64,000 nt of DNA, taken from Ideonella livida (GTDB lineage Bacteria > Pseudomonadota > Gammaproteobacteria > Burkholderiales > Burkholderiaceae_C). Below the pieces are notes generated by a model that was not told the origin of the DNA, did no database searches, and worked only from the letters and a program-made list of their open reading frames with translations. A program made the translations under genes and the position numbers. Shown in pieces: positions 1 through 9,152 of the stretch. The stretch spans positions 1 through 64,000 of the forward strand of contig NZ_JAAGOH010000010.1 of assembly GCF_010499455.1 (NCBI RefSeq). The letters are read 5' to 3'. The first letter of the stretch is position 1. The number at the start of each line of letters is the position of its first letter.

Positions 1-1124
1 GTGACGACATCGTCCTGACCAACAGCGCGGGCTTTGACGACTACATCAGCACCGGCGCCGGCAACGACCACATCACCGTCAGCAGCAGCCACGTCTGGGG
101 CTGGGGCAACGTCTACGCCGGCGAGGGCGATGACACCCTCCTGGGCGGCAGCGGCACCGACATCAACCTCTTTGGCGAAGCCGGCAACGACTCCATCGAC
201 GGCGGCGCCGGCAACGACGCCCTGACCGACGGCGCCGGCGATGACACCCTGGTCGGCGGCACCGGCGACGACCGCCTCTATGCCGACTGGTCCAGCGCCA
301 CCACCGCCATCGTCGCCGACTTCTCCGACCCCAGCGCCACACAGGTGGTTCAGGGCAACACGATCACCGGTTTTGAGGCCTTCTGCCTGACCACGGGCTC
401 AGGCGACGACGTGATCGTCACCAACGGCGGCGGCTTTGACGACTACCTCAGCACCGGCGCCGGCCACGACCACATCACGCTGGGCAGCAGCCATGTGTGG
501 TCCTGGACCGCGGTGTACGCCGGCCTGGGCGACGACACCCTGATCGGCGCCGAGGGCAGTGATGCCGGCCTGTTTGGCGACGAGGGCCAGGACTGGCTGG
601 AGGGCCGGGGCGGCGACGACCGCTTCTACGACGCGCTGGGCGACGACACCTATGTGGGCGGAACGGGTCTGGACTACATCGAGCTGCGCGCCGGCAGCGA
701 CACCGTGGTGCTGGGCGCCGCCAGCGGCGCCGACCGGGTGGCGGGCTTTGCAGCGGGCGACGACCACCTGGTCATCGACCAGACCCAGGGCACGGTGGGC
801 AACGGCGACACCCTGCTGGAAAACGTGGCCACCACCGCCGGCCCCGGCGGCTTTGCCGCCGCCAGCGAGCTGGTGCTGGTGGACCATGACTTTGGCGCCA
901 ACCTGGACGCCGCGACCGTGGCCGCGTGGCTGGGCGCCGCCGACGACGCCTACGCCATGGGCCAGGGCAGCCTGTTCCTGGTGCGGGGTGGCGCGGACAG
1001 CGCGCTGTTCCAATTCACCGCCGCCGATGCCGGCGCCACCGTGGAGGCCAGTGAGCTGACCCTGCTGGCCACCCTGGCGGGCAGCACCGGCCTGGGTGCG
1101 GCCGACCTGGCCCTGCTGGGCTGA
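1..1124 (+). CDS. RTX-type calcium-binding repeat protein, C-terminal part (5' end outside window)
   Basis: The frame is open at the left edge (first whole codon at position 3) and ends at TGA 1122-1124, so about 373 C-terminal residues are visible. They are rich in Gly/Asp RTX-type nonapeptides (GDDTLLGG, GNDSIDGG, GDDTLVGG), which in this family bind calcium after secretion. A long unit occurs twice: the block starting DDIVLTNSAGFDDY at nt 3 returns as DDVIVTNGGGFDDY at nt 405, a period of 402 nt or 134 residues. The last 80 or so residues contain [12 protein letters not shown], matching the end of the RTX protein encoded at 3309-7214, so this is probably the C-terminal type I secretion region. 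A likely substrate of the transporter at 7380-10633; the activity of the missing N-terminus is unknown. Confidence 0.88.
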   Translation, partial: DDIVLTNSAGFDDYISTGAGNDHITVSSSHVWGWGNVYAGEGDDTLLGGSGTDINLFGEAGNDSIDGGAGNDALTDGAGDDTLVGGTGDDRLYADWSSATTAIVADFSDPSATQVVQGNTITGFEAFCLTTGSGDDVIVTNGGGFDDYLSTGAGHDHITLGSSHVWSWTAVYAGLGDDTLIGAEGSDAGLFGDEGQDWLEGRGGDDRFYDALGDDTYVGGTGLDYIELRAGSDTVVLGAASGADRVAGFAAGDDHLVIDQTQGTVGNGDTLLENVATTAGPGGFAAASELVLVDHDFGANLDAATVAAWLGAADDAYAMGQGSLFLVRGGADSALFQFTAADAGATVEASELTLLATLAGSTGLGAADLALLG

Positions 1125-1132
1125 ACGCTGCG

Positions 1133-1158
1133 GGCCGGGGCGCTGGCGGAGCCCGGCC
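1133..1158. terminator. Possible bidirectional terminator hairpin between convergent genes
   Basis: A GGCCGGG/CCCGGCC stem (7 bp, 12-nt loop) lies between the stop of the partial RTX gene and the stop of the convergent decarboxylase gene. There is no clear T-run on either side, so this rests on symmetry and position only. Confidence 0.35.
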
Positions 1159-1164
1159 GGCCGT

Positions 1165-3141
1165 TCAGGCGTCCGTCTGCAGCGCCGGCAGCCGCGCCAG
1201 TTCCGCCTCGCGCAGCACGCGCAGGCGTAGCTCGCCATCGGCCTCGCACAGGCCATGCAGCTCAATGCTGCGCTGGGTCTGCAACAGGCGCGCCAGGTAG
1301 GCCACCACCGCCGGCTCAATGACCTGCCCGGGCACCAAGACGGGGATGCCCGGCGGGTAGGGCACGATCTGGTCGCAGCACACCCGGCCATTGAGCGCCG
1401 GGTTGGGCTGGCCGCTGTCGTCCAGCACCGGCAGGCGCTCGCCACGCTCGTAGAAGGCGTCTCGCGGCAGGCAGGCCAGGCGCGAGAAGCGCGGCGCCTC
1501 GGGCATGCGGCCGTAGCTCAAGGGCGTGCGGCGCTCCTTGGCCAGCCGCAGCATGGCGTCAAACAGCCGGCTGGCCTTGGCGCGGGTGGTGCCAATGGTC
1601 AGCAGCAGCGTCAGGGTGTTGTGGGTGTTCTTCTCCACCTGGATGTTGAAACGGCTGATCAGCTCCTCGCGCAGCTCGTCGGCCCCCCAGCCGCTGGCCG
1701 AGAGGTCAATGGTGAGCTTGGTCGGGTCCAGGCGGATGCCATCGCCCTGCACGGCCTCGGGCAGCAGCTCGGCCAGCTCCAGCACCCGGAAGGCGCCGGT
1801 CGCGTTGATCTTCTCCCGCAGTTCGGCGGCCAGCTGCAGGCTGCGGTCCAGCAGCCGAAAGCCTTCCATCACCGCCTGGCGCCGCGCCACATCCAGGCTG
1901 GCGATCAGGTTGTACTGCGGGCTGGTGGAGGTGTGCATGTTGAAGTTCTCCCGGAACAGGTGCTCGTCGAAGTCCGGGTCGTTCACATGGATCATGCTGG
2001 CCTGAGAGAAGGCCGAAAGCACCTTGTGCGTGCTCTGGGTCACGTAGTCGGCGCCGCACTCCAGCGCGGTGGGCCGCAGGCCGGGGTGAAAACGCGCGTG
2101 GCCGTACCAGGCCTCGTCGACGATCACCTTGATGCCGGCGGCGTGCGCCATCTGCACGATGGGACGCAGGTCATAGCGCAGGCCGTCATAGGTGCAGCTG
2201 GTGAGGATGAGTACCTTGGCCTCGGGGTGGGCGGCGATGGCCGCACGCAGCGTGGCCAGTGGCACCGGGCCAAACAGGCCAAAGCGCCGGTTGACCGACG
2301 AGTCCAGGTACACCGGCCGCGCCCCCGAGAGGATCACCCCATGGTGCACGCTCTTGTGGCAGTTGCGGTCCAGCAGCAGGGTGTCGCCCGGCGTGAGCAG
2401 GGTCTGGAAGATGACCTTGTTCGAGGTGCTGGTGCCATTGGTGGCGAAGTAGGTCTTGCGCGCGCCAAAGGCCTGCGCGGCCAGCCGCTGCGCCTGCGCG
2501 ATCACGCCGGTGGGGTGCATCAGCGAGTCCAGCGCCGGCACGCTGACCGAGAGGTCCGCCCGCAGCAGCTCCTCGCCCACAAAGTCATGGAAGTCGCCCA
2601 CCCAGGGGCTGGCCTTGAACGAGTCCCCGCCGCCATGGCCGGGCGTGTGCCAGCTGTCTTTGGCCTGGGCCACGTAACGGCGCAGGGCGTCATAAAACGG
2701 CGTGGCCGACTTCTCAGCCACCTCGGCGGCCAGGATGCGGCACCAGCCCGCCAGGTCGGCTTCGTCACGAAAGAAGTAGCCGTCCACCGCGTCGCTGGCC
2801 AGGCGTTCCACCAACAGCTTGGCGGCGTCGTCTTCCAGCACCATGTAGAGCGAGAGCTCGGGCCGCGCCTGTGTCAGGCGCTGGGCGGTGGCCACCGCCT
2901 GCTCACCCGCGGCGGCGTCACCGCCAGCGCCGTGGTCTATCAGCACCCCCTGCAGGTCCTCACCCGCCTGCGGGCTCAGGGCATGTCGCAGGGCCTCGTC
3001 GCCCGGGGCGCTGGGCAAGGGATGCAGCACAAAAGGATGCGGTGCCAGGCGGTGCGCGGCCTCGGTCAGGCCGGCGGCCACCTGCTGGCGCCAGGCCGGA
3101 TCGGCACTGACCACCAGGATGCGGGTGAGGGGTGCTGTCAT
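1165..3141 (-). CDS. PLP-dependent Orn/Lys/Arg decarboxylase, fold type I
   Basis: 658 residues. An N-terminal receiver-like wing domain (about 1-130) is followed by the aminotransferase-fold core. The core has WHTPGHGGG near 164, SLMHPTG near 206, ATNGTSTSN near 233, the PLP-pocket DEAWYGHA at 342 and the lysine motif STHK with Lys373 as the expected Schiff-base residue. These define the Orn/Lys/Arg decarboxylase family, cytoplasmic enzymes that make agmatine, cadaverine or putrescine. The protein is somewhat shorter than the enterobacterial inducible enzymes (about 710-760 residues). Substrate cannot be assigned from the sequence; arginine or lysine are the likeliest. The gene stands alone between two RTX genes on the other strand, so a functional link to them is doubtful. 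Confidence 0.93.
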   Translation of the reverse strand: MTAPLTRILVVSADPAWRQQVAAGLTEAAHRLAPHPFVLHPLPSAPGDEALRHALSPQAGEDLQGVLIDHGAGGDAAAGEQAVATAQRLTQARPELSLYMVLEDDAAKLLVERLASDAVDGYFFRDEADLAGWCRILAAEVAEKSATPFYDALRRYVAQAKDSWHTPGHGGGDSFKASPWVGDFHDFVGEELLRADLSVSVPALDSLMHPTGVIAQAQRLAAQAFGARKTYFATNGTSTSNKVIFQTLLTPGDTLLLDRNCHKSVHHGVILSGARPVYLDSSVNRRFGLFGPVPLATLRAAIAAHPEAKVLILTSCTYDGLRYDLRPIVQMAHAAGIKVIVDEAWYGHARFHPGLRPTALECGADYVTQSTHKVLSAFSQASMIHVNDPDFDEHLFRENFNMHTSTSPQYNLIASLDVARRQAVMEGFRLLDRSLQLAAELREKINATGAFRVLELAELLPEAVQGDGIRLDPTKLTIDLSASGWGADELREELISRFNIQVEKNTHNTLTLLLTIGTTRAKASRLFDAMLRLAKERRTPLSYGRMPEAPRFSRLACLPRDAFYERGERLPVLDDSGQPNPALNGRVCCDQIVPYPPGIPVLVPGQVIEPAVVAYLARLLQTQRSIELHGLCEADGELRLRVLREAELARLPALQTDA

Positions 3142-3308
3142 GGATGAACGTCACTCCAGAACAAAGGGTGGGGCGAGTGTAGGAGCGGCCCGCCCGGCCC
3201 GGGAATTCAACGCGGCATCAACGCAGCCTGCCTAGAGTGCGCCGCATCCGCGGCCTTGGCGCCCTCCGCGGCGCCCGCGCCCCCCCCTTCTCCTGCCAGG
3301 CCACGCCC

Positions 3309-6300
3309 ATGCGAACCTTGACCGCTCCCCACGCCCCCCAAGCCCTCCCCGGCACGCCCCGCACCGGCACAGAGGCCGCCGACGTGCTGCACGGCACCCT
3401 GGGCGACGACTGGCTGCAGGGTGGCGGTGGCGATGACTGGCTTGATGGCGGGCTGGGCAACGACCTGCTGGAAGGTGGTGAGGGCCACGACCAGCTGCGC
3501 GACGGCGGTGGCCTGGACACCCTGGTCGGCGGCGCCGGCAACGACCTCTACCGCGTGACCGCCACCACCACCCAGCTGGTCGAGCAGGCCGGACAGGGCC
3601 ATGACGTGGTGGTGGCCGCCGTGGACTGGACACTGGGCGAGGCCCTGGAGGAGCTGCGCCTGACCGCCTCGGCCACCGCCCTCAACGGCACCGGCAACGC
3701 CCTGGACAACCGCCTGCTGGGCAATGCCCTGGACAACGTGCTGCTCGGCCTCGGCGGCCATGACGCACTGTGGGGCGCCGACGGAGCCGACACCCTGTCC
3801 GGCGGCGCGGGGCGGGACACCCTGGACGGCGGCCGGGGGGACGACCTGCTGAGCGGCGGCGCCGACGACGACACCTACCGGGTGGACAGCGTGGGCGACC
3901 TGGTGCAGGAGAGTGCGGACCGCGGCCACGACACCGTGCGGGCCAGCGTGGACTACACCCTGGGCCAGCACCTGGAGGACCTGGTGCTGACCGGCACCGC
4001 CCGGCTGGCCACGGGCAATGCGCTGGACAACCTGCTGACCGGCAACGGCCAGGACAACCTGCTGACCGGGGGCGCGGGACGGGACACGCTGGAAGGCGCC
4101 GGCGGACACGACACCCTGGTGGGCGGCGAAGGCGATGACTACTACCGGCTGCGCGGCCTGCCCGACGAGGTGGTGGAGCTGGCCGGCCAGGGCACGGACA
4201 CGGTGGAGTCCAACGTCAGCCATGTCCTGGCCGAAGCGGTGGAGAACTTGGTGCTCACCAGCGCGGCCCTGCGCGGCACCGGCAACGCCCTGGACAACCA
4301 CCTCACCGGCACCGCCGGCGCCAACGTGCTGGACGGAGGCGCCGGCGTGGACACCCTGGTGGGCGGTGCGGGTAACGACCTTTACCTGGTCGACGACACC
4401 GCCGACCAGGTGATCGAGCGGGCCGGCGAGGGCTGGGACAAGGTGCGCAGCAGCGTCAGCTACACCCTGGGTGAGCACCTGGAACGCCTGGTGCTCACCG
4501 GCACCGCCTACCAGGCCATCGGCAACGCGCTGGACAACCAGCTCAAGGGCAACGAGGTGGGCAACCTGCTGGACGGCGGCGCCGGGCGCGACACCCTGAC
4601 CGGCGGCCTGGGCGATGACCTCTACCGCGTGGACGACACGGGCGACGTGGTGGAGGAAGGGGTCGGCGAGGGCGAGGACACGGTAGAGGCCAGCGTGGAC
4701 TGGACCCTGGGCAGCGGCGTGGAGCATCTGCAGCTGACCGGTGCGGCCGTCACCGGCACCGGCCATGCGGGAGACAACCACCTGCGCGGCAACGCCGGAG
4801 ACAACCTGCTCAGCGGCCTGGAGGGCCACGACCTGCTGCAGGGGGACGGGGGCGACGACGTGCTGCAGGGCGGCACCGGCAACGACACGCTGGCCGGCGA
4901 GGCCGGCGTCGACCTGCTGATCGGCGGCGGTGGTGACGACATCTACACGCTGGACGATGACGACGACCTGGTGGTGGAGCGCACCAGCGAAGGTCGCGAC
5001 ACCGTGGTCTACGGCGTGGCCGGCGGCGCCTGGACCCTGGCGGCCCAGGTCGAGAACCTGATCCTGACGGGCACGGCCCTGACCGGCCGCGGCAACGCCC
5101 TGGACAACCAGCTCACCGGCAATGCCCAGGACAACCTGCTGCAGGGCGACGCCGGGCACGACACCCTGGACGGCGGCGCCGGGGCCGACACCCTGGACGG
5201 CGGCAGTGGCGACGACCTCCTCTTCGTCGACCACACCGCCGAGGAGGTGCGCGGCGGTGACGGCGACGACACGGTGCAGGCCAGCGTCGCCTGGGCGCTG
5301 GGCGCGGACCTGGAAAACCTGGTGCTCACCGGCAACGATGACCTCACCGGCACCGGCAACACGCTGGACAACCGGATCACCGGCAACGACGGCGCCAACA
5401 CCCTCGACGGCGGTGCCGGCGCCGACACGCTGGACGGCGGAACAGGCAACGATCTCTTCATCGTGGACACCGCTGACGACCAGGTCCTGGACGCTGGGGG
5501 GCAGGACACCGTGCGCGCCAGCGCCAGCTACACCCTGGGTGAAGACGTGGAAGTCCTGGAACTGACCGGTGGCGCGTCCCTGTCCGGCACCGGCAACGCA
5601 CTGGCCAATCTGATCCAGGGCAATGACGGCGACAACACCTTGGACGGCGGCGCTGGCGCCGACCTGCTGTACGGGGGTCTGGGCAATGACCTGTACCTGG
5701 CCGACGACACCGGCGATTTGGTGGGATGGGACGCCGGCGGTCAGGACACCGTGCAGGCCAGCGTCGATCACACCCTGGGCGTGGGTGTGGAGACGCTGAT
5801 CCTCACGCACGGCGCCCAGACAGGCATCGGCAACGCCTTGGACAATCTGATCGTCGGCACCGACGGTGACAACACGTTGGACGGCAGTCTGGGCCAGGAC
5901 ACCCTCCGGGGCGGGCTGGGCAACGATACCTATGTGGTCGACGACAACGTGGACATCGTGATTGACGATGGCGGCGAGGACACCATCGTGAGCAAGCTGT
6001 TTGGCATCAACCTCAACTTACACAGTTGGCCAGGCATTGAAAACGTCCGGCTGCACGAGGTCTGGTTCCACCCCGTCAGCGCGCACGCGATGTACCCGAT
6101 GAACGCCACGGGCGATCAGGGCAACAACCAACTCTGGGGCAACAGCATCGGCAACAGCCTTTACGGCATGGGCGGGGACGACTCCCTCTACGGCGGAGAC
6201 GGCGCCGACGAGCTGGAGGAGTACTCGGGAGCGAATCTGCTGGATGGTGGCGGCGGAGACGACATCCTGCGGGTCGAGTGCAGCAACAACACCTTGCTTG

Positions 6301-7214
6301 GCGGGGACGGCCGCGACCAGCTGTACGTCCGCTATGGCGCCTCGGGCGCCCAATGGCTCGATGGCGGCGAAGGCAATGACCGCCTGATCATCCAAGAAGC
6401 GTCCGCCGGCCGCATGACCCTGGAGGGCGGCCTGGGCGATGACGACTACCACCTGAGTGGCGCCCCGGCGCTGCTGACCGACATCGGTGGGCACGACACG
6501 GTCGCCGTGCTGGACTTCGACTGGGTCCTGCCCGAGGGGATCGACAACGTGGAACTCGACAGCAGCGGAGCCCGCCACGAGATCACCGGCAACGCGCTGA
6601 ACAACCGCATCGACGGCTCCTACTTCGGCGACGATTTGGCCGGCGCCGAAGGCGATGACCTGCTGGTCGGCCACAACGGGGACGACCTGCTGTCCGGCGG
6701 CACCGGGCAGGACACCCTGTCGGGCGGGGAGGGCCGCAACACCCTGGTGGGTGGTGCCGGGTCAGACCTGATCCAGCTCTGGGACGGCCAGCCAGACACC
6801 GTTGTCCTGAACGACACGGGGGGCCACGACACTGTCACGGGTTTTCACCCGCAGGCCGTCTTGGCCCTGGATGCAGTCACGTTGCGGTTGGGCAATGGCG
6901 ACGCCGTGGTGGACAGTGGCACCGTCCAGGCGCAGGGCCAGGGCTTCTCCAGCCAGGCAGAGGTGGTGATCTTCAGCCAGGCTGCCGCCAGCCTGGCGGC
7001 GCAAGACGCCGCCGACTTCCTTGGCAGCGCCGATGGCGCTTTCGTCCAGAGCGATGCCCGCGTGTTCGTGGTGAACGACGGCACCGACACCGGCGTGTAC
7101 CTGTTTCAGTCGGCAGACAGCGACGCCACCGTCAGCGCCAGCGAGCTGACGCTGCTGGCCACCCTGAGTGGCACGGTGACGGTCGATCTGCCCAATCTGG
7201 TGTTCAGCGTCTGA
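3309..7214 (+). CDS. Large RTX repeat protein, probable type I secretion substrate
   Basis: About 1301 residues from ATG 3309; an in-frame GTG at 3237 would add 24 residues that look like non-coding G+C-rich sequence, so the ATG is preferred. There is no classical signal peptide. After a short lead the protein is almost wholly Gly/Asp-rich. RTX nonapeptides ([23 protein letters not shown]) alternate with a longer segment of the form [28 protein letters not shown], which recurs about eleven times at roughly 75-100 residue spacing; the last two copies are diverged. The C-terminus ([12 protein letters not shown]) matches the protein ending at 1124. No enzymatic domain is visible, so an adhesin, S-layer or matrix role is more likely than a protease or lipase; this is inference. 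The transporter and adaptor genes follow on the same strand. Confidence 0.9.
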   Translation: MRTLTAPHAPQALPGTPRTGTEAADVLHGTLGDDWLQGGGGDDWLDGGLGNDLLEGGEGHDQLRDGGGLDTLVGGAGNDLYRVTATTTQLVEQAGQGHDVVVAAVDWTLGEALEELRLTASATALNGTGNALDNRLLGNALDNVLLGLGGHDALWGADGADTLSGGAGRDTLDGGRGDDLLSGGADDDTYRVDSVGDLVQESADRGHDTVRASVDYTLGQHLEDLVLTGTARLATGNALDNLLTGNGQDNLLTGGAGRDTLEGAGGHDTLVGGEGDDYYRLRGLPDEVVELAGQGTDTVESNVSHVLAEAVENLVLTSAALRGTGNALDNHLTGTAGANVLDGGAGVDTLVGGAGNDLYLVDDTADQVIERAGEGWDKVRSSVSYTLGEHLERLVLTGTAYQAIGNALDNQLKGNEVGNLLDGGAGRDTLTGGLGDDLYRVDDTGDVVEEGVGEGEDTVEASVDWTLGSGVEHLQLTGAAVTGTGHAGDNHLRGNAGDNLLSGLEGHDLLQGDGGDDVLQGGTGNDTLAGEAGVDLLIGGGGDDIYTLDDDDDLVVERTSEGRDTVVYGVAGGAWTLAAQVENLILTGTALTGRGNALDNQLTGNAQDNLLQGDAGHDTLDGGAGADTLDGGSGDDLLFVDHTAEEVRGGDGDDTVQASVAWALGADLENLVLTGNDDLTGTGNTLDNRITGNDGANTLDGGAGADTLDGGTGNDLFIVDTADDQVLDAGGQDTVRASASYTLGEDVEVLELTGGASLSGTGNALANLIQGNDGDNTLDGGAGADLLYGGLGNDLYLADDTGDLVGWDAGGQDTVQASVDHTLGVGVETLILTHGAQTGIGNALDNLIVGTDGDNTLDGSLGQDTLRGGLGNDTYVVDDNVDIVIDDGGEDTIVSKLFGINLNLHSWPGIENVRLHEVWFHPVSAHAMYPMNATGDQGNNQLWGNSIGNSLYGMGGDDSLYGGDGADELEEYSGANLLDGGGGDDILRVECSNNTLLGGDGRDQLYVRYGASGAQWLDGGEGNDRLIIQEASAGRMTLEGGLGDDDYHLSGAPALLTDIGGHDTVAVLDFDWVLPEGIDNVELDSSGARHEITGNALNNRIDGSYFGDDLAGAEGDDLLVGHNGDDLLSGGTGQDTLSGGEGRNTLVGGAGSDLIQLWDGQPDTVVLNDTGGHDTVTGFHPQAVLALDAVTLRLGNGDAVVDSGTVQAQGQGFSSQAEVVIFSQAAASLAAQDAADFLGSADGAFVQSDARVFVVNDGTDTGVYLFQSADSDATVSASELTLLATLSGTVTVDLPNLVFSV
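3600..6640 (+). repeat. Tandem RTX plus TLG/LTG/GNALDN modules inside the RTX gene
   Basis: About eleven degenerate modules are read from the translation. Each has a beta-rich linker (V-x-x-TLG-x-x-L/V-E-x-L-x-LTG), a GTGNALDN-like hinge, then two to four RTX nonapeptides ending GDDLYRVDD. The copies are diverged at the DNA level, so they are not an unstable satellite, although they create long spurious open frames on the opposite strand. Confidence 0.8.
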
Positions 7215-7328
7215 GACGGGCGGCACGGGCGGCCCGCCCGTCGCCTGTCGCCCGAGGCCCCGGCCGGAGCCTGAGTCGGACTGCACCCAAAATAAGGGGC
7301 GGCCGGCACGCTGGCCGACCGCCCTGCG

Positions 7329-7354
7329 CGGGGGCCTGTCCAGGCAGGCCCCCG
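7329..7354 (+). terminator. Hairpin between RTX gene and secretion ABC gene
   Basis: A perfect 10-bp stem (CGGGGGCCTG/CAGGCCCCCG) with a 6-nt loop lies 26 nt before the ATG of the transporter gene. It has no downstream T-run. It could protect the RTX mRNA 3' end or partly terminate transcription, so that the transporter is made at a lower level than its substrate. Confidence 0.4.
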
Positions 7355-7379
7355 TCCCGCGTCACCACGATCTCGCTCC

Positions 7380-9152
7380 ATGGCCCAGTCTCCGCAAGCC
7401 TCCGGCGCCCTGCGCCTTTTCCTGCTGCCCCAGCTGCGCTGGGCGGCGGGCTACAGCCTGGTGCTCAACATCGCGCTGCTGGCCCCGTCGCTGTACATGC
7501 TGCAGGTCTACGACCGGGTGCTGGTCACCCGCAGCGTGGAGACCCTGGTGATGCTCACCGTCATCACCGCGCTGACCCTGCTGGCGTATGGCCTGCTGGA
7601 CCAGACCCGCAGCCGGCTGCTCACCGTGGCGGGCATGTCGCTGGAGCAGCGCTTCGGCCCGCTGCTGCTGCAGCAGGCCATCGTGCAATCGGCCCGCCAG
7701 GTGCCCGGCGCCAGCGGCGAACTGCTGCGCGACCTGGGCCAGCTGCGGGCCTTTCTCTCGGGCCCCGGGGTGGTGGGCCTGTTTGACGCGCCCTGGGCGG
7801 TGCTCTACATCTTGCTCATCGGCGCCTTTGACTGGCGCCTGGGCGCGGTGGCCCTGGGCGCCGCGCTGCTGCTGCTGGCCCTGACCGCCGCCAACGAGCG
7901 CCGGGTGCGTGCCGGCCTGAGCGACACCCTGGCCGATACCCGCGCCGCCGGCCGCTGGGCCGAGCGCAGCGTGGCCAATGCCGAGGTGGTGACCGCCCTG
8001 GGCATGAGCCAGACCTTGAGCCAGCGCTGGGCGGGCCAGACCGCCAGCGTGCACGACCGCAGCCTGGCGGTGAACGCCCGCACCGGCCTGCTCACCGCCA
8101 GCACCCGCACCCTGCGGCAGTTGGTGCAGGTGCTCATGATGGGCCTGGGCGCCTGGCTGGTGATCCACGAGGGCGCTTCGCCCGGCGTGATGATCGCCAC
8201 CACCATCATCCTGGGCCGGGCCCTGGCGCCGGTGGAACAGCTCATCGCCGGCTGGAACGCCCTGACCGAGGCCCGCCTGGCCTTTGCGCGGCTGCAGCAG
8301 CAGCTGGACCGGCCGGCAGAGGGCGAGGTGGGCACCACCCTGCCCCGACCCAGCGGCCGCATCCAGGTGGAGGGCCTGACCCATGCCGCGCCCGAGAGCG
8401 GTCGCCTGCTGCTGCGCCAGGCCAGCTTTGAGGTGGCCCCGGGCGAGATCGTCGCCATGGTGGGCAACAGCGGCGCCGGCAAGACCACGCTGGCCCGGTT
8501 GCTGGTCGGCGTGCTGCGCCCCAGCGCCGGCGCGGTGCGCCTGGACGGCGCCGACATCCGGCAGTTCGACCCCCAGCGCCTGGGCGCCGCCCTGGGCTAC
8601 CTGCCGCAGGACGTGGAGCTGTTCGCCGGCACCGTGGCCCAGAACATCGCCCGCTTCACCGAGGGTGAGGAGCCGGCGCACTCGGCGGCGGTGATCGCCG
8701 CGGCCCAGGCCGCCGGCGCCCACGAGCTGATCCTGCGCCTGCCGCAAGGCTATGACACGCCAGTGGGCGAAGGCGGCCGCCGGCTCTCGGGTGGCCAGCG
8801 CCAGCGCGTGGCCCTGGCCCGAGCCCTGTTTGGCGATCCGGCCGTGGTGGTGCTGGACGAACCCGACGCCAGCCTGGATGCCGAGGGCGAGGAGGCCCTG
8901 GTGGGCGCCCTGCAGGGCCTGAAAGCCCGTGGCGCCACGGTGATCACCGTCACCCAACGCCGGCGCCTGCTCTCGGTGGCCGACAAGTTGGTGGTGCTGC
9001 AAAACGGCCAGGTGGAACGGGTGGCCACCCGTCAGGAGTTGCAGGCCCAGGCCGCCGCCGGCCCAGGCGGTGCCGCCGGGTCGGCCCGCCCTGCGCCCGC
9101 CACGCCGCTGCGTGGCCCGGCCCACCCCGCCACCCCGGGAGCCGCCGCATGA
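7380..9152 (+). CDS. Type I secretion ABC transporter/permease (PrtD-like)
   Basis: 590 residues. An N-terminal six-helix-type membrane domain with hydrophobic segments between about 20 and 290 is followed by a nucleotide-binding domain. The latter has Walker A GNSGAGKT at 362-369, signature LSGGQ at 469-473 and Walker B with Asp493-Glu494. There is no C39 peptidase-like extension, as in the PrtD/AprD branch. It would export RTX proteins straight from cytoplasm to outside together with the HlyD-type adaptor at 9149-10633, whose ATG overlaps this stop (ATGA), showing translational coupling. No TolC-type gene is beside it, so the outer-membrane channel must be encoded elsewhere. Confidence 0.95.
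   Translation: MAQSPQASGALRLFLLPQLRWAAGYSLVLNIALLAPSLYMLQVYDRVLVTRSVETLVMLTVITALTLLAYGLLDQTRSRLLTVAGMSLEQRFGPLLLQQAIVQSARQVPGASGELLRDLGQLRAFLSGPGVVGLFDAPWAVLYILLIGAFDWRLGAVALGAALLLLALTAANERRVRAGLSDTLADTRAAGRWAERSVANAEVVTALGMSQTLSQRWAGQTASVHDRSLAVNARTGLLTASTRTLRQLVQVLMMGLGAWLVIHEGASPGVMIATTIILGRALAPVEQLIAGWNALTEARLAFARLQQQLDRPAEGEVGTTLPRPSGRIQVEGLTHAAPESGRLLLRQASFEVAPGEIVAMVGNSGAGKTTLARLLVGVLRPSAGAVRLDGADIRQFDPQRLGAALGYLPQDVELFAGTVAQNIARFTEGEEPAHSAAVIAAAQAAGAHELILRLPQGYDTPVGEGGRRLSGGQRQRVALARALFGDPAVVVLDEPDASLDAEGEEALVGALQGLKARGATVITVTQRRRLLSVADKLVVLQNGQVERVATRQELQAQAAAGPGGAAGSARPAPATPLRGPAHPATPGAAA

Noticed and set aside
3207-5810. Very long open frame on the minus strand across the RTX gene
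   Set aside because: It is a mirror of the repetitive plus-strand gene, with Val/Gln/Gly/Ala-rich low-complexity residues and no start context. High G+C makes such shadows common.
3600-6640. Repeat array that could suggest CRISPR
   Set aside because: The repeats are in-frame protein modules with diverged DNA, no constant spacer length and no cas genes.
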